This document shows positions 14,578 through 22,790 of a DNA stretch of 27,548 bases, piece after piece. The stretch's first letter is position 1, and every line of letters starts with the position of its first letter. Source of the stretch: an uncultured Prevotella sp. (GTDB lineage Bacteria > Bacteroidota > Bacteroidia > Bacteroidales > Bacteroidaceae); contig UQHJ01000031.1 of NCBI GenBank assembly GCA_900540885.1, positions 1 to 27,548 of the forward strand, in the 5' to 3' direction. A program made the position numbers and the translations under genes. The notes beneath the pieces are model-generated. The model had not been told where the DNA came from. It ran no database searches and saw only the letters and a list, made by a program, of their open reading frames with translations.

Positions 14578-16020
14578 GTGTTTTACCAACTTTAGGTGGT
14601 GATCAATGCAAGAGGGGAGTTCATCGTTGTAGTGCGTCACCATGATGAGCGTTTTACGTGGATTGCGCATATAGAGGTCGATGACCCGTTGCGCATGGTG
14701 GCGCGTAGTGTTGTCAAGGCCGTGGAAAGGTTCATCAAGAATGAGCAAGTCGGGATTTTTGACGAAAGCACGCACTAAGAGCACCAAACGCTGTTCACCC
14801 GATGAAAGTTGTAGGTAGTTGCGTTCGGCCAAGTGTAAGGCGTGAAAGGCAGAAAGCCACAATTTGCTGCGGTCGATGTCGGCTTGAGTGGCTTTGCCAT
14901 AAAGGCCGATCGTGTCGCGCAATCCGCTGGCTACGATCTGAAGTGCAGAGAGCGGTTTGCGATAGGTAGAGTAAATCTCAGGCGACACATAACCAATGTG
15001 CTTTTTGATGTCCCAAATGCTTTCGCCGCCACCGCGTTTGTAGCCAAAGAGGCGAATATCGCAAGCGTAAGCCTGTGGATTGTCAGCGCAGACGAGTGAG
15101 AGCAGTGTACTCTTTCCTGCACCATTTTCGCCCGTCAATGCCCAATGTTCACCGCGCTTCACCTCCCAATTCAAGTCCTTGAGAATGGTGCGTCGGTCGT
15201 AAGCAATGGTGATGTGGCGAAAGTCAACGACACTATTGCTTTGAGACGCTTCAAAGTTTTCGACTACAGGAGGTAAGAAGAGCCAATCATCCTGCTTACT
15301 TTCTTGCTCTTTGCCATACTCAAAGTGGGCAAAGGCGGAAGCGGGTAGGGGAGAGGAGACGCGTTTGTCTTCGACGATAATGGCTTTCTGTATAAAAGGT
15401 GGAATATCCTCTGAACGGCTCACCACAAAGATAAGCGTAAGGCTTTGGCTCAGGCGTTCAAGCACACGTGTCAGCATGGCGCGTGCTTCCACGTCAAGTC
15501 CAATGTACGGATTGTCAATAATGAGTAGTTGAGGCGTTGTGCTGAGTTGCTTGGCCAACTGCATTCGACGCAGTTCGCCACTCGAAAGTTGGTTGATAGG
15601 TTTAGATAGTAGACTTTCAATGCCCAATTCGCGTCTGAGTTCACTGCTGAGGCCTTCAGTCGTAGATGAGGCATGTTGTAACACTTCCGCCACAGTGGGG
15701 AATATCTGTTCGTCAGCTTGATTCCAGCGCTGCTGATAGTACGCAGGTTCGTTGCCACCGTACACATCGCGGAAGGTGATAAGGCGAATGTTGTCCGAGG
15801 TACGATTGTTGTGTAGTCCACCAAAGTCGTAATGAATAGCATCGCCCAAGAGTGGGTGGGCACCAGTCAAAATATCGACCAATAGCGACTTGCCCGCCCC
15901 GTTTTGCCCACAAATGGCATAACTATTCCCTGCCTCAATGGTAAGGTTGAGTGGTTCGGCCAAACGATAGTCAGGGTGGCGTGTCACACCGTTGGTTATG
16001 GTGATGAGGTTGTGTGTCAT
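14575..16020 (-). CDS. Two-domain ABC ATPase (ModF/PhrA-like)
   Basis: A 481-residue cytosolic protein with two ABC nucleotide-binding domains and no membrane segment. Domain 1: Walker A GQNGAGKS (38-45), signature LSSGE (145-149), Walker B LLIIDN (165-170), with Asn170 in place of the catalytic Glu. Domain 2: GENGAGKS (297-304), LSSGE (405-409), LLILDE (425-430) with intact Glu430, and the switch His463. This layout matches ModF-like proteins; the E. coli member sits by molybdate transport genes, but here no transporter is near, so the role is open. It is convergent with purL. Confidence 0.85.
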   Translation of the reverse strand: MTHNLITITNGVTRHPDYRLAEPLNLTIEAGNSYAICGQNGAGKSLLVDILTGAHPLLGDAIHYDFGGLHNNRTSDNIRLITFRDVYGGNEPAYYQQRWNQADEQIFPTVAEVLQHASSTTEGLSSELRRELGIESLLSKPINQLSSGELRRMQLAKQLSTTPQLLIIDNPYIGLDVEARAMLTRVLERLSQSLTLIFVVSRSEDIPPFIQKAIIVEDKRVSSPLPASAFAHFEYGKEQESKQDDWLFLPPVVENFEASQSNSVVDFRHITIAYDRRTILKDLNWEVKRGEHWALTGENGAGKSTLLSLVCADNPQAYACDIRLFGYKRGGGESIWDIKKHIGYVSPEIYSTYRKPLSALQIVASGLRDTIGLYGKATQADIDRSKLWLSAFHALHLAERNYLQLSSGEQRLVLLVRAFVKNPDLLILDEPFHGLDNTTRHHAQRVIDLYMRNPRKTLIMVTHYNDELPSCIDHHLKLVKH

Positions 16021-16076
16021 ATATTGTTGGTTATAGGCAATTTCAGTTCTTAGTTCTCAGTTTGGAGGTGATGAGG

Positions 16077-16122
16077 TTATAAAGTTAGTATAATTGATTA
16101 TCAACATGATGTAACTTTATAA
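16077..16122. promoter_or_regulatory. Nested inverted repeat upstream of the ABC ATPase gene
   Basis: TTATAAAGTTA (16077-16087) and TAACTTTATAA (16112-16122) are exact reverse complements, and a smaller palindrome TTGATTATCAA (16094-16104) sits between them. It lies about 57 bases upstream of the ABC start and after the argD terminator. It may be a regulator binding site; it is too A/T-rich to be a convincing terminator. Confidence 0.5.
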
Positions 16123-16154
16123 TCTTCAAACAGATATTTGGTTGCCCTTATAAA

Positions 16155-16196
16155 AAATGTAAGTAGCCCTCCGTGTAAATGGGGCTACTTACATTT
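16155..16196 (-). terminator. Terminator of the arginine cluster
   Basis: A 15-bp perfect stem (AAATGTAAGTAGCCC at 16155-16169, GGGCTACTTACATTT at 16182-16196) with a 12-nt loop, 21 bases past the argD stop. On the minus strand it is followed by a run of six U residues, as expected for a Rho-independent terminator. Confidence 0.9.
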
Positions 16197-16217
16197 GTTT
16201 TTATCTACTGTGGGGGA

Positions 16218-17342
16218 TTATTTAAGCAATTCGATGGCCTCTTTAGCCTCGTCCATACTGAGGCAGAGAGGGGGAAGGAGACGCAAGATGTTGGTAGAGG
16301 CAGCACCCGTAAAGACGTGCTTGTCGTGAACAAGGTGATTGCGGAGGTCCTTGATAGGCCCTTCAAACTCAATACCAATCATCAAACCCTCACCACGTAC
16401 GTCGACGATGCTTGGATTTGTCTGTTGCAGCTTCTTGAGTTCGCTGATAAGGTAGTTACCCACTTTGGCAGCGTTCTCTACTAAGTGTTCACGCTCTATC
16501 ACGTCAAGCACGGCTAAGGCAGCGGTGCAAGCCAAGTGGTTGCCGCCAAAGGTGGTGCCCAACATACCGTACGTAGCTTCAATTTTGGGCGAGATAAGTA
16601 CTGCTCCCATGGGGAACCCATTGCCAATGCCTTTGGCACAGGTAATGATGTCGGGGCGAACGTCGAGATGTTGGTGAGCAAAGAACTTACCCGAACGACC
16701 ATAGCCGCATTGTATCTCGTCGCAGATAAGCAGTGTGCCGTTTGCATCACAAGCTTTGCGCAGGCCTTGCATAAATTCTTTGGTAGCCATGCGAATACCG
16801 CCTACACCTTGAATGCACTCGATGATGACGGCTGCTACATCGCCCTTGCTGAGTTCGGCCTCAAAGGCCGCGAGGTCGTTAAGAGGCAAGAAGGTGACGT
16901 GGCCATTTGCGTTGACGGGGGCAACGATACGCGGATTGTCCGTTGCTTCAACTGCTAATGAAGTGCGGCCGTGGAAAGCCTTGCCAGCGGCCAAGATGCG
17001 CTTGCGTCCCGTGTGGAATGAAGCCAATTTGAGGGCATTCTCGTTGGCCTCTGCACCAGAGTTGATAAGAAACAGTTGGTAGTCGGGATAACCGCTCACG
17101 CGACCTAACTTCTCAGCCAACTCTTCTTGCAACTTATTAATAACAGAGTTAGAGTAAAAGCCGAGCGTGTTGAGTTGTTGTGTGAGTTTCTCAATGTAGT
17201 GAGGGTGGCAGTGGCCAATGCTGATGACCGCATGACCGCCGTAAAGGTCGAGGTAAGACTGACCTTTATCGTCCCATACGTGGCAACCTTTGCCGCGTAC
17301 TATATTGATGTCGAAAAGAGGATAGACGGGGAATAAATTCAT
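16218..17342 (-). CDS. argD: N-acyl-ornithine aminotransferase
   Basis: A PLP-dependent class III aminotransferase of arginine synthesis that converts N-acyl-glutamate semialdehyde to N-acyl-ornithine using glutamate. I start at the ATG at 17342, giving 374 residues beginning MNLFPVYPLFDINIVRGKGC, the usual opening and length. The frame extends to an ATG at 17405, but those 21 extra residues have no family counterpart. In the long numbering, INSGAEANENALK lies at 114-126, Asp229 of CDEIQCGYGRSG contacts the cofactor, and Lys258 in CAKGIGNGFPMGAV forms the Schiff base. It is last in the cluster, 113 bases after argC, and is followed by the terminator. Whether it uses acetylated or succinylated substrate cannot be told here. 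Confidence 0.93.
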   Translation of the reverse strand: MNLFPVYPLFDINIVRGKGCHVWDDKGQSYLDLYGGHAVISIGHCHPHYIEKLTQQLNTLGFYSNSVINKLQEELAEKLGRVSGYPDYQLFLINSGAEANENALKLASFHTGRKRILAAGKAFHGRTSLAVEATDNPRIVAPVNANGHVTFLPLNDLAAFEAELSKGDVAAVIIECIQGVGGIRMATKEFMQGLRKACDANGTLLICDEIQCGYGRSGKFFAHQHLDVRPDIITCAKGIGNGFPMGAVLISPKIEATYGMLGTTFGGNHLACTAALAVLDVIEREHLVENAAKVGNYLISELKKLQQTNPSIVDVRGEGLMIGIEFEGPIKDLRNHLVHDKHVFTGAASTNILRLLPPLCLSMDEAKEAIELLK

Positions 17343-17455
17343 TTCTTTGTTGACGAGTAAGTTAGAAAAAGTTGCAAGTGAGGGCAGCCCTTTGGCCTGC
17401 GGCATGAATTATATAGCCCGCAGACTAGAGGCCTGCCCTCCCCAGTTACTGTGTG

Positions 17456-18424
17456 TTAGAAGGCTACGGGTTTGAGGCGTAGACCAGTGTCCTCTTCAAG
17501 TCCAAACATAAGGTTCATGTTCTGAACGGCTTGACCAGAGGCACCTTTCAGCAGATTGTCAATACAGACGCTCACGAGCAACTTGTCGCGGTGGCGCTCA
17601 GCGTGAATCAAACACTTGTTGGTATTGACCACCTGCTTGAGGTCGATTGGCTTGCTGATATAATGCGTGAAGGGTGCTTCACTGTAGAAGTCGTGATAGT
17701 AACCTTCAATCTCTTCAATCGGCGCTTCGCATTGGATAACCTCTGTAGCAAAGATTCCACGTGGAAAGTCGCCCCGATAGGGGATGAAGTCAATCTCACT
17801 ATTAAAGGTAGACTGTAGCTGACGCAGTGATTGCTTAATCTCAGGCACGTGTTGATGTTCAAACGCCTTATAGATGCTCATATTGCCCGTGCGCCATGAG
17901 AAGTGAGTCGTAGCGCCAGGTTTTACGCCCGCTCCAGTAGACCCCGTGATTGCATTTACAGCGATGTCGCCCTGCAAGAGGCCCGCTTCGGCTAATGGCA
18001 AGAGGCCCAATTGAATGCAAGTGGCAAAACAACCAGGGTTGGCCACGTGGAGTGTATTCTGAATTTGCGAACGATTGAGTTCGGGAAGTCCATAGACGTA
18101 GTCATTATCGTCGGCCGCCAAGCGGAAGTCTTGTGCGAGGTCGATAATGCGCACATCAGCCGGTATGTAGTGCTCGGTCAAGAACTGTGTACTCTTGCCG
18201 TGGCCAAAGCAGAAGAAGACAACGTCCACTTGATCAAAGGGAAGCTTGTCAGTAAAGCGAAGATCCGTCTCTCCATACAAGCCTTCGTGTACGTCGGTCA
18301 ATAAGTTGCCCGCATTGCTCTCGCTATTGACAAAGACGATTTCAGCCTCTGGGTGGTTGAGCAAGATGCGGCATAGTTCGCCAGCAGTGTAGCCTGCACC
18401 GCCTATAATACCTATTTTAATCAT
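17456..18424 (-). CDS. argC: N-acyl-gamma-glutamyl-phosphate reductase
   Basis: A 322-residue NADPH-dependent reductase making the semialdehyde used by ArgD. It opens MIKIGIIGGAGYTAGELCRI, the nucleotide-binding motif, and the catalytic cysteine is Cys132 in HVANPGCFATCIQ. STGAGVKPGATTHFSWRTGN and the HQHVPEI segment are also typical. The start overlaps the argG stop by eight bases, which suggests translational coupling. Confidence 0.96.
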   Translation of the reverse strand: MIKIGIIGGAGYTAGELCRILLNHPEAEIVFVNSESNAGNLLTDVHEGLYGETDLRFTDKLPFDQVDVVFFCFGHGKSTQFLTEHYIPADVRIIDLAQDFRLAADDNDYVYGLPELNRSQIQNTLHVANPGCFATCIQLGLLPLAEAGLLQGDIAVNAITGSTGAGVKPGATTHFSWRTGNMSIYKAFEHQHVPEIKQSLRQLQSTFNSEIDFIPYRGDFPRGIFATEVIQCEAPIEEIEGYYHDFYSEAPFTHYISKPIDLKQVVNTNKCLIHAERHRDKLLVSVCIDNLLKGASGQAVQNMNLMFGLEEDTGLRLKPVAF

Positions 18425-19619
18425 GGTCTTCTTGGTGATTAGCGTAGAATACTCTCAGTGGCGTGCTGAGCACTTTGATGAAGCCCTTAGCATCTTCGGC
18501 CGTCCAGCCCTTTTGCGTTTCGCCATATTCGCCAAACTTTGTCTTTACCAAGTCGTCAGGACTGTCAACGCCTACGGTGCTGAAACCTAAGGGACGGAGT
18601 TCGAGAATAACCGTGCCATTGACGTAACGCTGTGAAGAAGTAAGCATGGCTTCGATGTCGCGCATAACGGGTTCGAGGTACTGACTCTCGTGGAGGAACA
18701 TGCCGTACCAATTAGCTACTTGGTCCTTCCAATATTGTTGCCATTTAGACAAGGTGTACTTCTCCAAGAAGCGGTGTGCACCGATAATAAGGGCGGGGGC
18801 TGCGGCTTCAAATCCTACGCGGCCCTTGATGCCGATAATGGTATCGCCCACATGCATATCACGCCCAATGCCATAGGCAGCACCTATCTCTTCTACTTTA
18901 CAGATAGCCTCGATAGGATCGTCATAGCGCGTGCCGTTAATGGCCTTGAGTTCACCCTTCTCGAAGGTGAGTTTGAGTTGCTCGCTACCCTCTTTCGTTA
19001 CTTGCTTGAGGTAAGCCGATTCGGGAAGGCCTTGCGTAGAGTCAAGTATCTCACCACCGCAGATGCTGGTGCCCCAGATACCAACGTTGTAAGAGTATTT
19101 GAGTTTGGTAAAGTCAGCATTAAAGCCATGTGCGTTGAGATAGTCCACCTCTTCTTTACGGCTGAGGTTGCCGTCGCGTGTCAGCGTGATGATTTCCATA
19201 TCGGGACACATTACCAAGAAAGTCATATCGAAGCGCACTTGGTCATTGCCCGCACCAGTAGATCCATGGGCAATAGCGTCAGCACCAATTTCTTTGGCAT
19301 AGCGAGCAATGGCCATACCTTGGAAGATACGTTCAGAAGATACGGAGATAGGGTAGACGTTGTTGCGCAGTACGTTGCCAAACACCATATACTTGAGGCT
19401 CTTCTCATAGTATTCGTGTGTAACGTCGAGTGTGACGTACTTTGTAGCGCCCAACTTGTAGGCATTCTCTTCGTTCGTCTTGAGTTGTTCTTCGCTGAAG
19501 CCGCCCGTGTTGGCGCAAGCAGCATAAACTTCGTATCCTTTTTCTTTGGCCAGATACATAACCGTGTATGATGTGTCGAGTCCACCGCTGAAGGCAACTA
19601 CTACTTTCTTCTTTGTCAT
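18417..19619 (-). CDS. argG: Argininosuccinate synthase
   Basis: A 400-residue enzyme that joins citrulline and aspartate using ATP, the penultimate step to arginine. The P-loop-like motif AFSGGLDTSYTV (9-20) binds ATP, and AHGSTGAGNDQVRF marks the citrulline/aspartate site. Length fits the family. The 182-bp gap between this gene and the GNAT gene upstream holds an inverted repeat (19638-19782) that a transcript from argR would have to pass. Confidence 0.96.
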   Translation of the reverse strand: MTKKKVVVAFSGGLDTSYTVMYLAKEKGYEVYAACANTGGFSEEQLKTNEENAYKLGATKYVTLDVTHEYYEKSLKYMVFGNVLRNNVYPISVSSERIFQGMAIARYAKEIGADAIAHGSTGAGNDQVRFDMTFLVMCPDMEIITLTRDGNLSRKEEVDYLNAHGFNADFTKLKYSYNVGIWGTSICGGEILDSTQGLPESAYLKQVTKEGSEQLKLTFEKGELKAINGTRYDDPIEAICKVEEIGAAYGIGRDMHVGDTIIGIKGRVGFEAAAPALIIGAHRFLEKYTLSKWQQYWKDQVANWYGMFLHESQYLEPVMRDIEAMLTSSQRYVNGTVILELRPLGFSTVGVDSPDDLVKTKFGEYGETQKGWTAEDAKGFIKVLSTPLRVFYANHQEDHD

Positions 19620-19637
19620 AAGGCAGAGGGGGGATTA

Positions 19638-19782
19638 AATGTGCAAATGTGTGAATGTGCAAATGTGCAAATGATTTGTAATGCTTCAATTGCTTCATTC
19701 TTTTGAAATGTGTATATGTGTGGTTGCTTAATCGGTGCAATTAAGACATTAAATCATTTGCACATTCTCACATTTGCACATT
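19638..19782. repeat. Octamer-based inverted repeat between the GNAT gene and argG
   Basis: The left arm 19638-19677 is built of 8-nt units GTGCAAAT, GTGTGAAT, GTGCAAAT, GTGCAAAT then GATTT. The right arm 19751-19782 is the reverse complement of the same unit order with one octamer fewer and one base changed. A small hairpin (CTTAAT 19727-19732, ATTAAG 19740-19745) sits in the loop. It could be a dispersed repeat or a leader structure tuning argG expression. Confidence 0.75.
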
Positions 19783-19801
19783 AACTGATTTGCTTTGCAA
19801 A

Positions 19802-20434
19802 TTAGTTAGTTTCTTGAGTTTTAATAAAGTCTATTACGTCTTGTGGTATTTCGACGGGTAGGGGCGCGTTGGCATGACGCGCAGGGTCGAAGAGCATACC
19901 AGTGCATACGCAGTATTTGCGTTTGGTACGTGCAAGAACGTCGCAATTGATGCAGCAAGGAGATTCGGGTGTACCGCATCCTTTCCAATATTCATCGTCT
20001 TGAGTGAGTTCGGCAAAGGGTACGGGCACGTAGCCCAATGACGTGTTGATACGCATAACAGCGCCCGAACTTGTCAGACCAAATATCTTAGCTTGCGGCC
20101 AACGTACACGACTGAGCGAAAAGGCTAAGCGTTTGATACGTGTAGCAAGGTGGTGTCCACGGAATTTGGGCACGACGATGAGTCCAGAGTTTGCCACGTA
20201 GTGCTTATTCTCCCAACTTTCGATGTAGCAGAAACCTGCAAATTCGTCGCCATAAAGGGCGATGATTGCTTTGCGTTCCTTCATCTTAGTTGCTACATAT
20301 TCGTGTGTACGACTGGCAATGCCCGAACCGCGCACTTTTGCTGCATCGGTAATGGTCTGTAATATGGTGTCGACGTACTTCTCGTGGCTTGCATCGGCCA
20401 CCATGACTTTTATGCCATCGTTATACTCTTCCAT
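19802..20434 (-). CDS. GNAT-family acyltransferase with a C-terminal cysteine cluster, candidate N-acylglutamate synthase
   Basis: A 210-residue protein. Residues about 8-145 are a GNAT fold; VVPKFRGHHLATRIKR (87-102) is the acyl-CoA pyrophosphate loop. Residues 153-177 hold six cysteines (Cys153, 160, 161, 164, 175, 177) in an arrangement that could bind a metal ion. The place between argR and argG suggests the first step of arginine synthesis, glutamate N-acylation, for which no classical ArgA or ArgJ is seen here. Bacteroides are known to use N-succinylated arginine intermediates, so the donor may be succinyl-CoA; that is inference. It starts 38 bases after argR ends, and Met11 is an alternative start. 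Confidence 0.75.
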   Translation of the reverse strand: MEEYNDGIKVMVADASHEKYVDTILQTITDAAKVRGSGIASRTHEYVATKMKERKAIIALYGDEFAGFCYIESWENKHYVANSGLIVVPKFRGHHLATRIKRLAFSLSRVRWPQAKIFGLTSSGAVMRINTSLGYVPVPFAELTQDDEYWKGCGTPESPCCINCDVLARTKRKYCVCTGMLFDPARHANAPLPVEIPQDVIDFIKTQETN

Positions 20435-20472
20435 TTGATTCTGTATGTTGTTAAGTTTGTTTAGTTTAAGGA

Positions 20473-20961
20473 TTATAATACGATACTTTTAAGGGCAGGA
20501 ATGATAGTGGCTAATTCGTCAATCATATCTTGTCGTGTAGTATCTTCGCGTATAATAATAAGTATAGTATCGTCACCTGCTATGGTACCGATAATCGTGT
20601 CGAGCTTGTGGGCATCAATGTCAGAAGCTAACCCTGCGGCATAGCCTGGTCGTGTCTTTAGTACGGCCATGTGGCCCGAAAAGGCGATAGACAAAAAGCC
20701 AGAGTTGCGCATATATTGTGGTACCACGTCGGGCTTGATAGTTCGGTGATACATAGGGCTTTCGGGCAGTATGTAGCGATAACCATCAGAAGTAAGAATT
20801 TTAGCTGCGTGCAGCTTACTTAAATCTCGCGAGAGGGTAGCTTGTGTAACGTTCCAACCATTGTTTGATAATTCGCGGAGTATCTCTTCATGGCTGCTGA
20901 GCGTATTGCTGCTGCCGAGAATCACTCTGAGCACCTCCAAACGTTGCATTCTGTTGCTCAT
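20473..20961 (-). CDS. argR: Arginine repressor
   Basis: A 162-residue regulator. The N-terminal winged helix (about 5-70) includes SSHEEILRELSNNGWNVTQA and TLSRDLSKL, the ArgR recognition region. The C-terminal oligomerisation and arginine-binding domain ends with IGTIAGDDTILIII, where the Gly-Asp-Asp residues contact arginine. It heads the arg cluster and is expected to repress it, and itself, when arginine is plentiful. Its promoter is divergent from the metal efflux operon. Confidence 0.95.
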   Translation of the reverse strand: MSNRMQRLEVLRVILGSSNTLSSHEEILRELSNNGWNVTQATLSRDLSKLHAAKILTSDGYRYILPESPMYHRTIKPDVVPQYMRNSGFLSIAFSGHMAVLKTRPGYAAGLASDIDAHKLDTIIGTIAGDDTILIIIREDTTRQDMIDELATIIPALKSIVL

Positions 20962-20989
20962 AAATGTATATATGTTTTATTTTATGCTG

Positions 20990-20997
20990 CAAATATA
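20990..20997 (-). promoter_or_regulatory. -7 promoter element of argR and the arg cluster
   Basis: On the minus strand TATATTTG followed by C matches TAnnTTTG exactly, 28 bases upstream of the argR ATG. A CTTG about 18 bases further upstream may serve as the -33 element. A/T-rich TGAAT-containing stretches at 21029-21065 could be ArgR boxes, but they are too weak to call. Confidence 0.6.
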
Positions 20998-21150
20998 CAA
21001 ACTATTTACAATAAACAAGCATATATACGTGAATATTTTAATTTTTATGTATAGAATTATGAATAAGATAAGGGTGGTTGCTTGAATGTGAAGAGGTATA
21101 TACAAAAGTTTTTAATTGGGATAAACGGCAGTTTAACGTTTCTTCCTTTT

Positions 21151-21187
21151 TTGCAACCGAGTTGTAAAAACATATATGTATCTTTGC
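21151..21187 (+). promoter_or_regulatory. Promoter of the metal efflux operon with overlapping palindromes
   Basis: TATCTTTGC at 21179-21187 is a perfect -7 element. Just upstream lie an imperfect dyad TTGCAACCGAGTTGTAA (21151-21167) and a perfect palindrome ACATATATGT (21170-21179) that touches the -7 element. No TTTG lies at the standard -33 distance. Both dyads are candidate sites for a metal-responsive regulator, none of which is encoded in the window. Confidence 0.65.
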
Positions 21188-21193
21188 ATTCGT

Positions 21194-21574
21194 ATGAAGG
21201 AAAGCCACTTTAACATAGGGCGTGTAGCGTTAGCCATAGCGCTTATCATGCTACTCACTTTACTACCTCATCATCATCACGTTGGTGGGGCAGTTTGCTA
21301 TGTGGCTGAAGTCTGTCATCAAGACGGACGTGTGAACGACTCACACACTCATCATCACGACAAGACTACGCATTGCTATTGGCATAAAGTAAATATTGTA
21401 AAGACTTTTGCGCAAAGCAATGTACACTTTTTGCCACTTGATTTTTGGCAAAAGTGGAACGCACTTATTATTCATTATTTCGTGCTGCCTACTACTTTAA
21501 GTGGGTGTGCAACTATGTATGTTTGCACGTATAGCAAACATTGTCCGCGTCGGGGACCACCGTTGATAGGATAA
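21194..21574 (+). CDS. Small His/Cys-rich membrane or exported protein (DUF6769-like) of the efflux operon
   Basis: A 126-residue protein beginning MKESHFNIGRVALAIALIML, one hydrophobic segment followed by PHHHHVGGAVCYVAEVCHQD and SHTHHHDKTTHCYWH, dense in His and Cys that could bind metal outside the membrane. It resembles a Bacteroidota family found next to CzcCBA genes (I believe DUF6769). An upstream ATG at 21176 is in frame but lies over the promoter -7 element, so I prefer 21194. It precedes the adaptor gene by 42 bases and may bind or sense periplasmic metal. Confidence 0.75.
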   Translation: MKESHFNIGRVALAIALIMLLTLLPHHHHVGGAVCYVAEVCHQDGRVNDSHTHHHDKTTHCYWHKVNIVKTFAQSNVHFLPLDFWQKWNALIIHYFVLPTTLSGCATMYVCTYSKHCPRRGPPLIG

Positions 21575-21616
21575 TCCTTTCAGAACTTTAATAATTCTAT
21601 CAACGTTATATTTCAA

Positions 21617-22774
21617 ATGAAAATCAAGACTATTATGATAAGTGTAGTGGCTCTGTTGGCTGCTGCGCTCTTTGCGGCATGTGATAACCACGCACATGAT
21701 GAAGAAGGACATGATCACGAAAAAGAAGCCGCAGACAACGAACATGAACACAGTGCCGACGAAATACACTTTACTGCAGCACAAGCCAAGGCCGCTCAGT
21801 TGCAAGTAACCACCCTTCAGCCGACCACCTTCTCAGAGATTATCGAAGTAAGTGGTCGCGTGTTGCCAGCAGTAGGGGCTGAGGCTACTGTTACGGCCAC
21901 GATGGCTGGTATCGTAAACTTTGTAGCAGGGACACTCAATGAAGGCACCAAAGTTGGCAAAGGACAAGCCCTTTTTGTGATCAATGCCAAACCCATGGCC
22001 GACGGCAATCCTGCAGCTGTAGCACAGAGTGAACTATCGGCTGCTCGTGCCGCCTTTGAACGTGCGGAGAAGTTGGCTAAAGAACACATTATCTCGCAAC
22101 GTGAACTTGAAGAAGCTCGTCAGCGCTACCAAGCCGCAACTGCTACGGCTCAAAGTTTGGGCAATGCGACGCAAACACGTAGCATAGCCGCTAATATGAG
22201 TGGCTTTGTAAAAAATATATTGGTACAGCCAGGCGACTACGTTTCGGCAGGGCAACCTTTGGCTACTGTGACGCAAAGTCAGCGTTTACAACTGCGGGCC
22301 GAACTCCCCGAACGTTATTTCTCAGCCTTACCGCGCATTCAGTCGGCTAACTTCCGTTTAGCATACGATCCTTCACGTACTTATTCGCTCAATGAATTAG
22401 GAGGACGACTTATAGCAAAAGGCAATGCGGCCGCAGCTGATGACTACTTTGTGCCTATTACATTTGAGTTTAATAATCAAGGTAAGGTCGTTTCGGGTAG
22501 TTATGCAGAAGTGTATCTAAAGGGAGCAGCGCGTAGTGGCGTGCTTTGCGTACCCAATGAGGCAATTGCTGAGTCACAAGGGCTGCATTTCGTTTACGTA
22601 CAAATAGAACCTGAAGTCTATCGCCGACAAGAGGTAACGTTAGGGGCCACCGATGGGAGACAGACCGAAATTAGTAGAGGGTTAAAACAAGGTGATAAAG
22701 TTGTCACGCATGGAACTACACAGGTGCGATTGGCAGCAAATGCCAGTGTTGCGCCAGAGGGACATTCACATTAA
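21617..22774 (+). CDS. RND efflux periplasmic adaptor, CzcB/CusB type
   Basis: A 385-residue lipoprotein: signal peptide with Cys22, then a short tail with seven His (25, 27, 32, 34, 43, 45, 51) among acidic residues, likely to bind metal. A barrel-sandwich (lipoyl-like) half follows near 85-125, then an alpha hairpin (about 130-185; AAFERAEKLAKEHIISQREL), the second lipoyl half (SGFVKNILVQPGDYVSAGQP) and the beta-barrel and membrane-proximal regions. It links the RND pump to the outer membrane channel. The metal (Zn, Co, Cd, Ni or Cu) cannot be assigned from sequence. Confidence 0.9.
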   Translation: MKIKTIMISVVALLAAALFAACDNHAHDEEGHDHEKEAADNEHEHSADEIHFTAAQAKAAQLQVTTLQPTTFSEIIEVSGRVLPAVGAEATVTATMAGIVNFVAGTLNEGTKVGKGQALFVINAKPMADGNPAAVAQSELSAARAAFERAEKLAKEHIISQRELEEARQRYQAATATAQSLGNATQTRSIAANMSGFVKNILVQPGDYVSAGQPLATVTQSQRLQLRAELPERYFSALPRIQSANFRLAYDPSRTYSLNELGGRLIAKGNAAAADDYFVPITFEFNNQGKVVSGSYAEVYLKGAARSGVLCVPNEAIAESQGLHFVYVQIEPEVYRRQEVTLGATDGRQTEISRGLKQGDKVVTHGTTQVRLAANASVAPEGHSH

Positions 22775-22790
22775 TTTTTTTATTAACGAG

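Noticed and set aside
17343..17405. Longer start for argD
   Set aside because: The extra 21 residues have no counterpart in the family; the internal ATG at 17342 gives the usual N-terminus.
18690..19571. Long plus-strand open frame (293 codons)
   Set aside because: It lies wholly antisense to argG, which has full family motifs; the plus-strand translation has no family character.
19638..19782. Possible CRISPR array
   Set aside because: Units are 8 nt without spacers and are arranged as an inverted repeat, so it is not a CRISPR.
21029..21065. Possible ArgR boxes upstream of argR
   Set aside because: TGAAT words are present but do not form good palindromic boxes in a region this A/T-rich.
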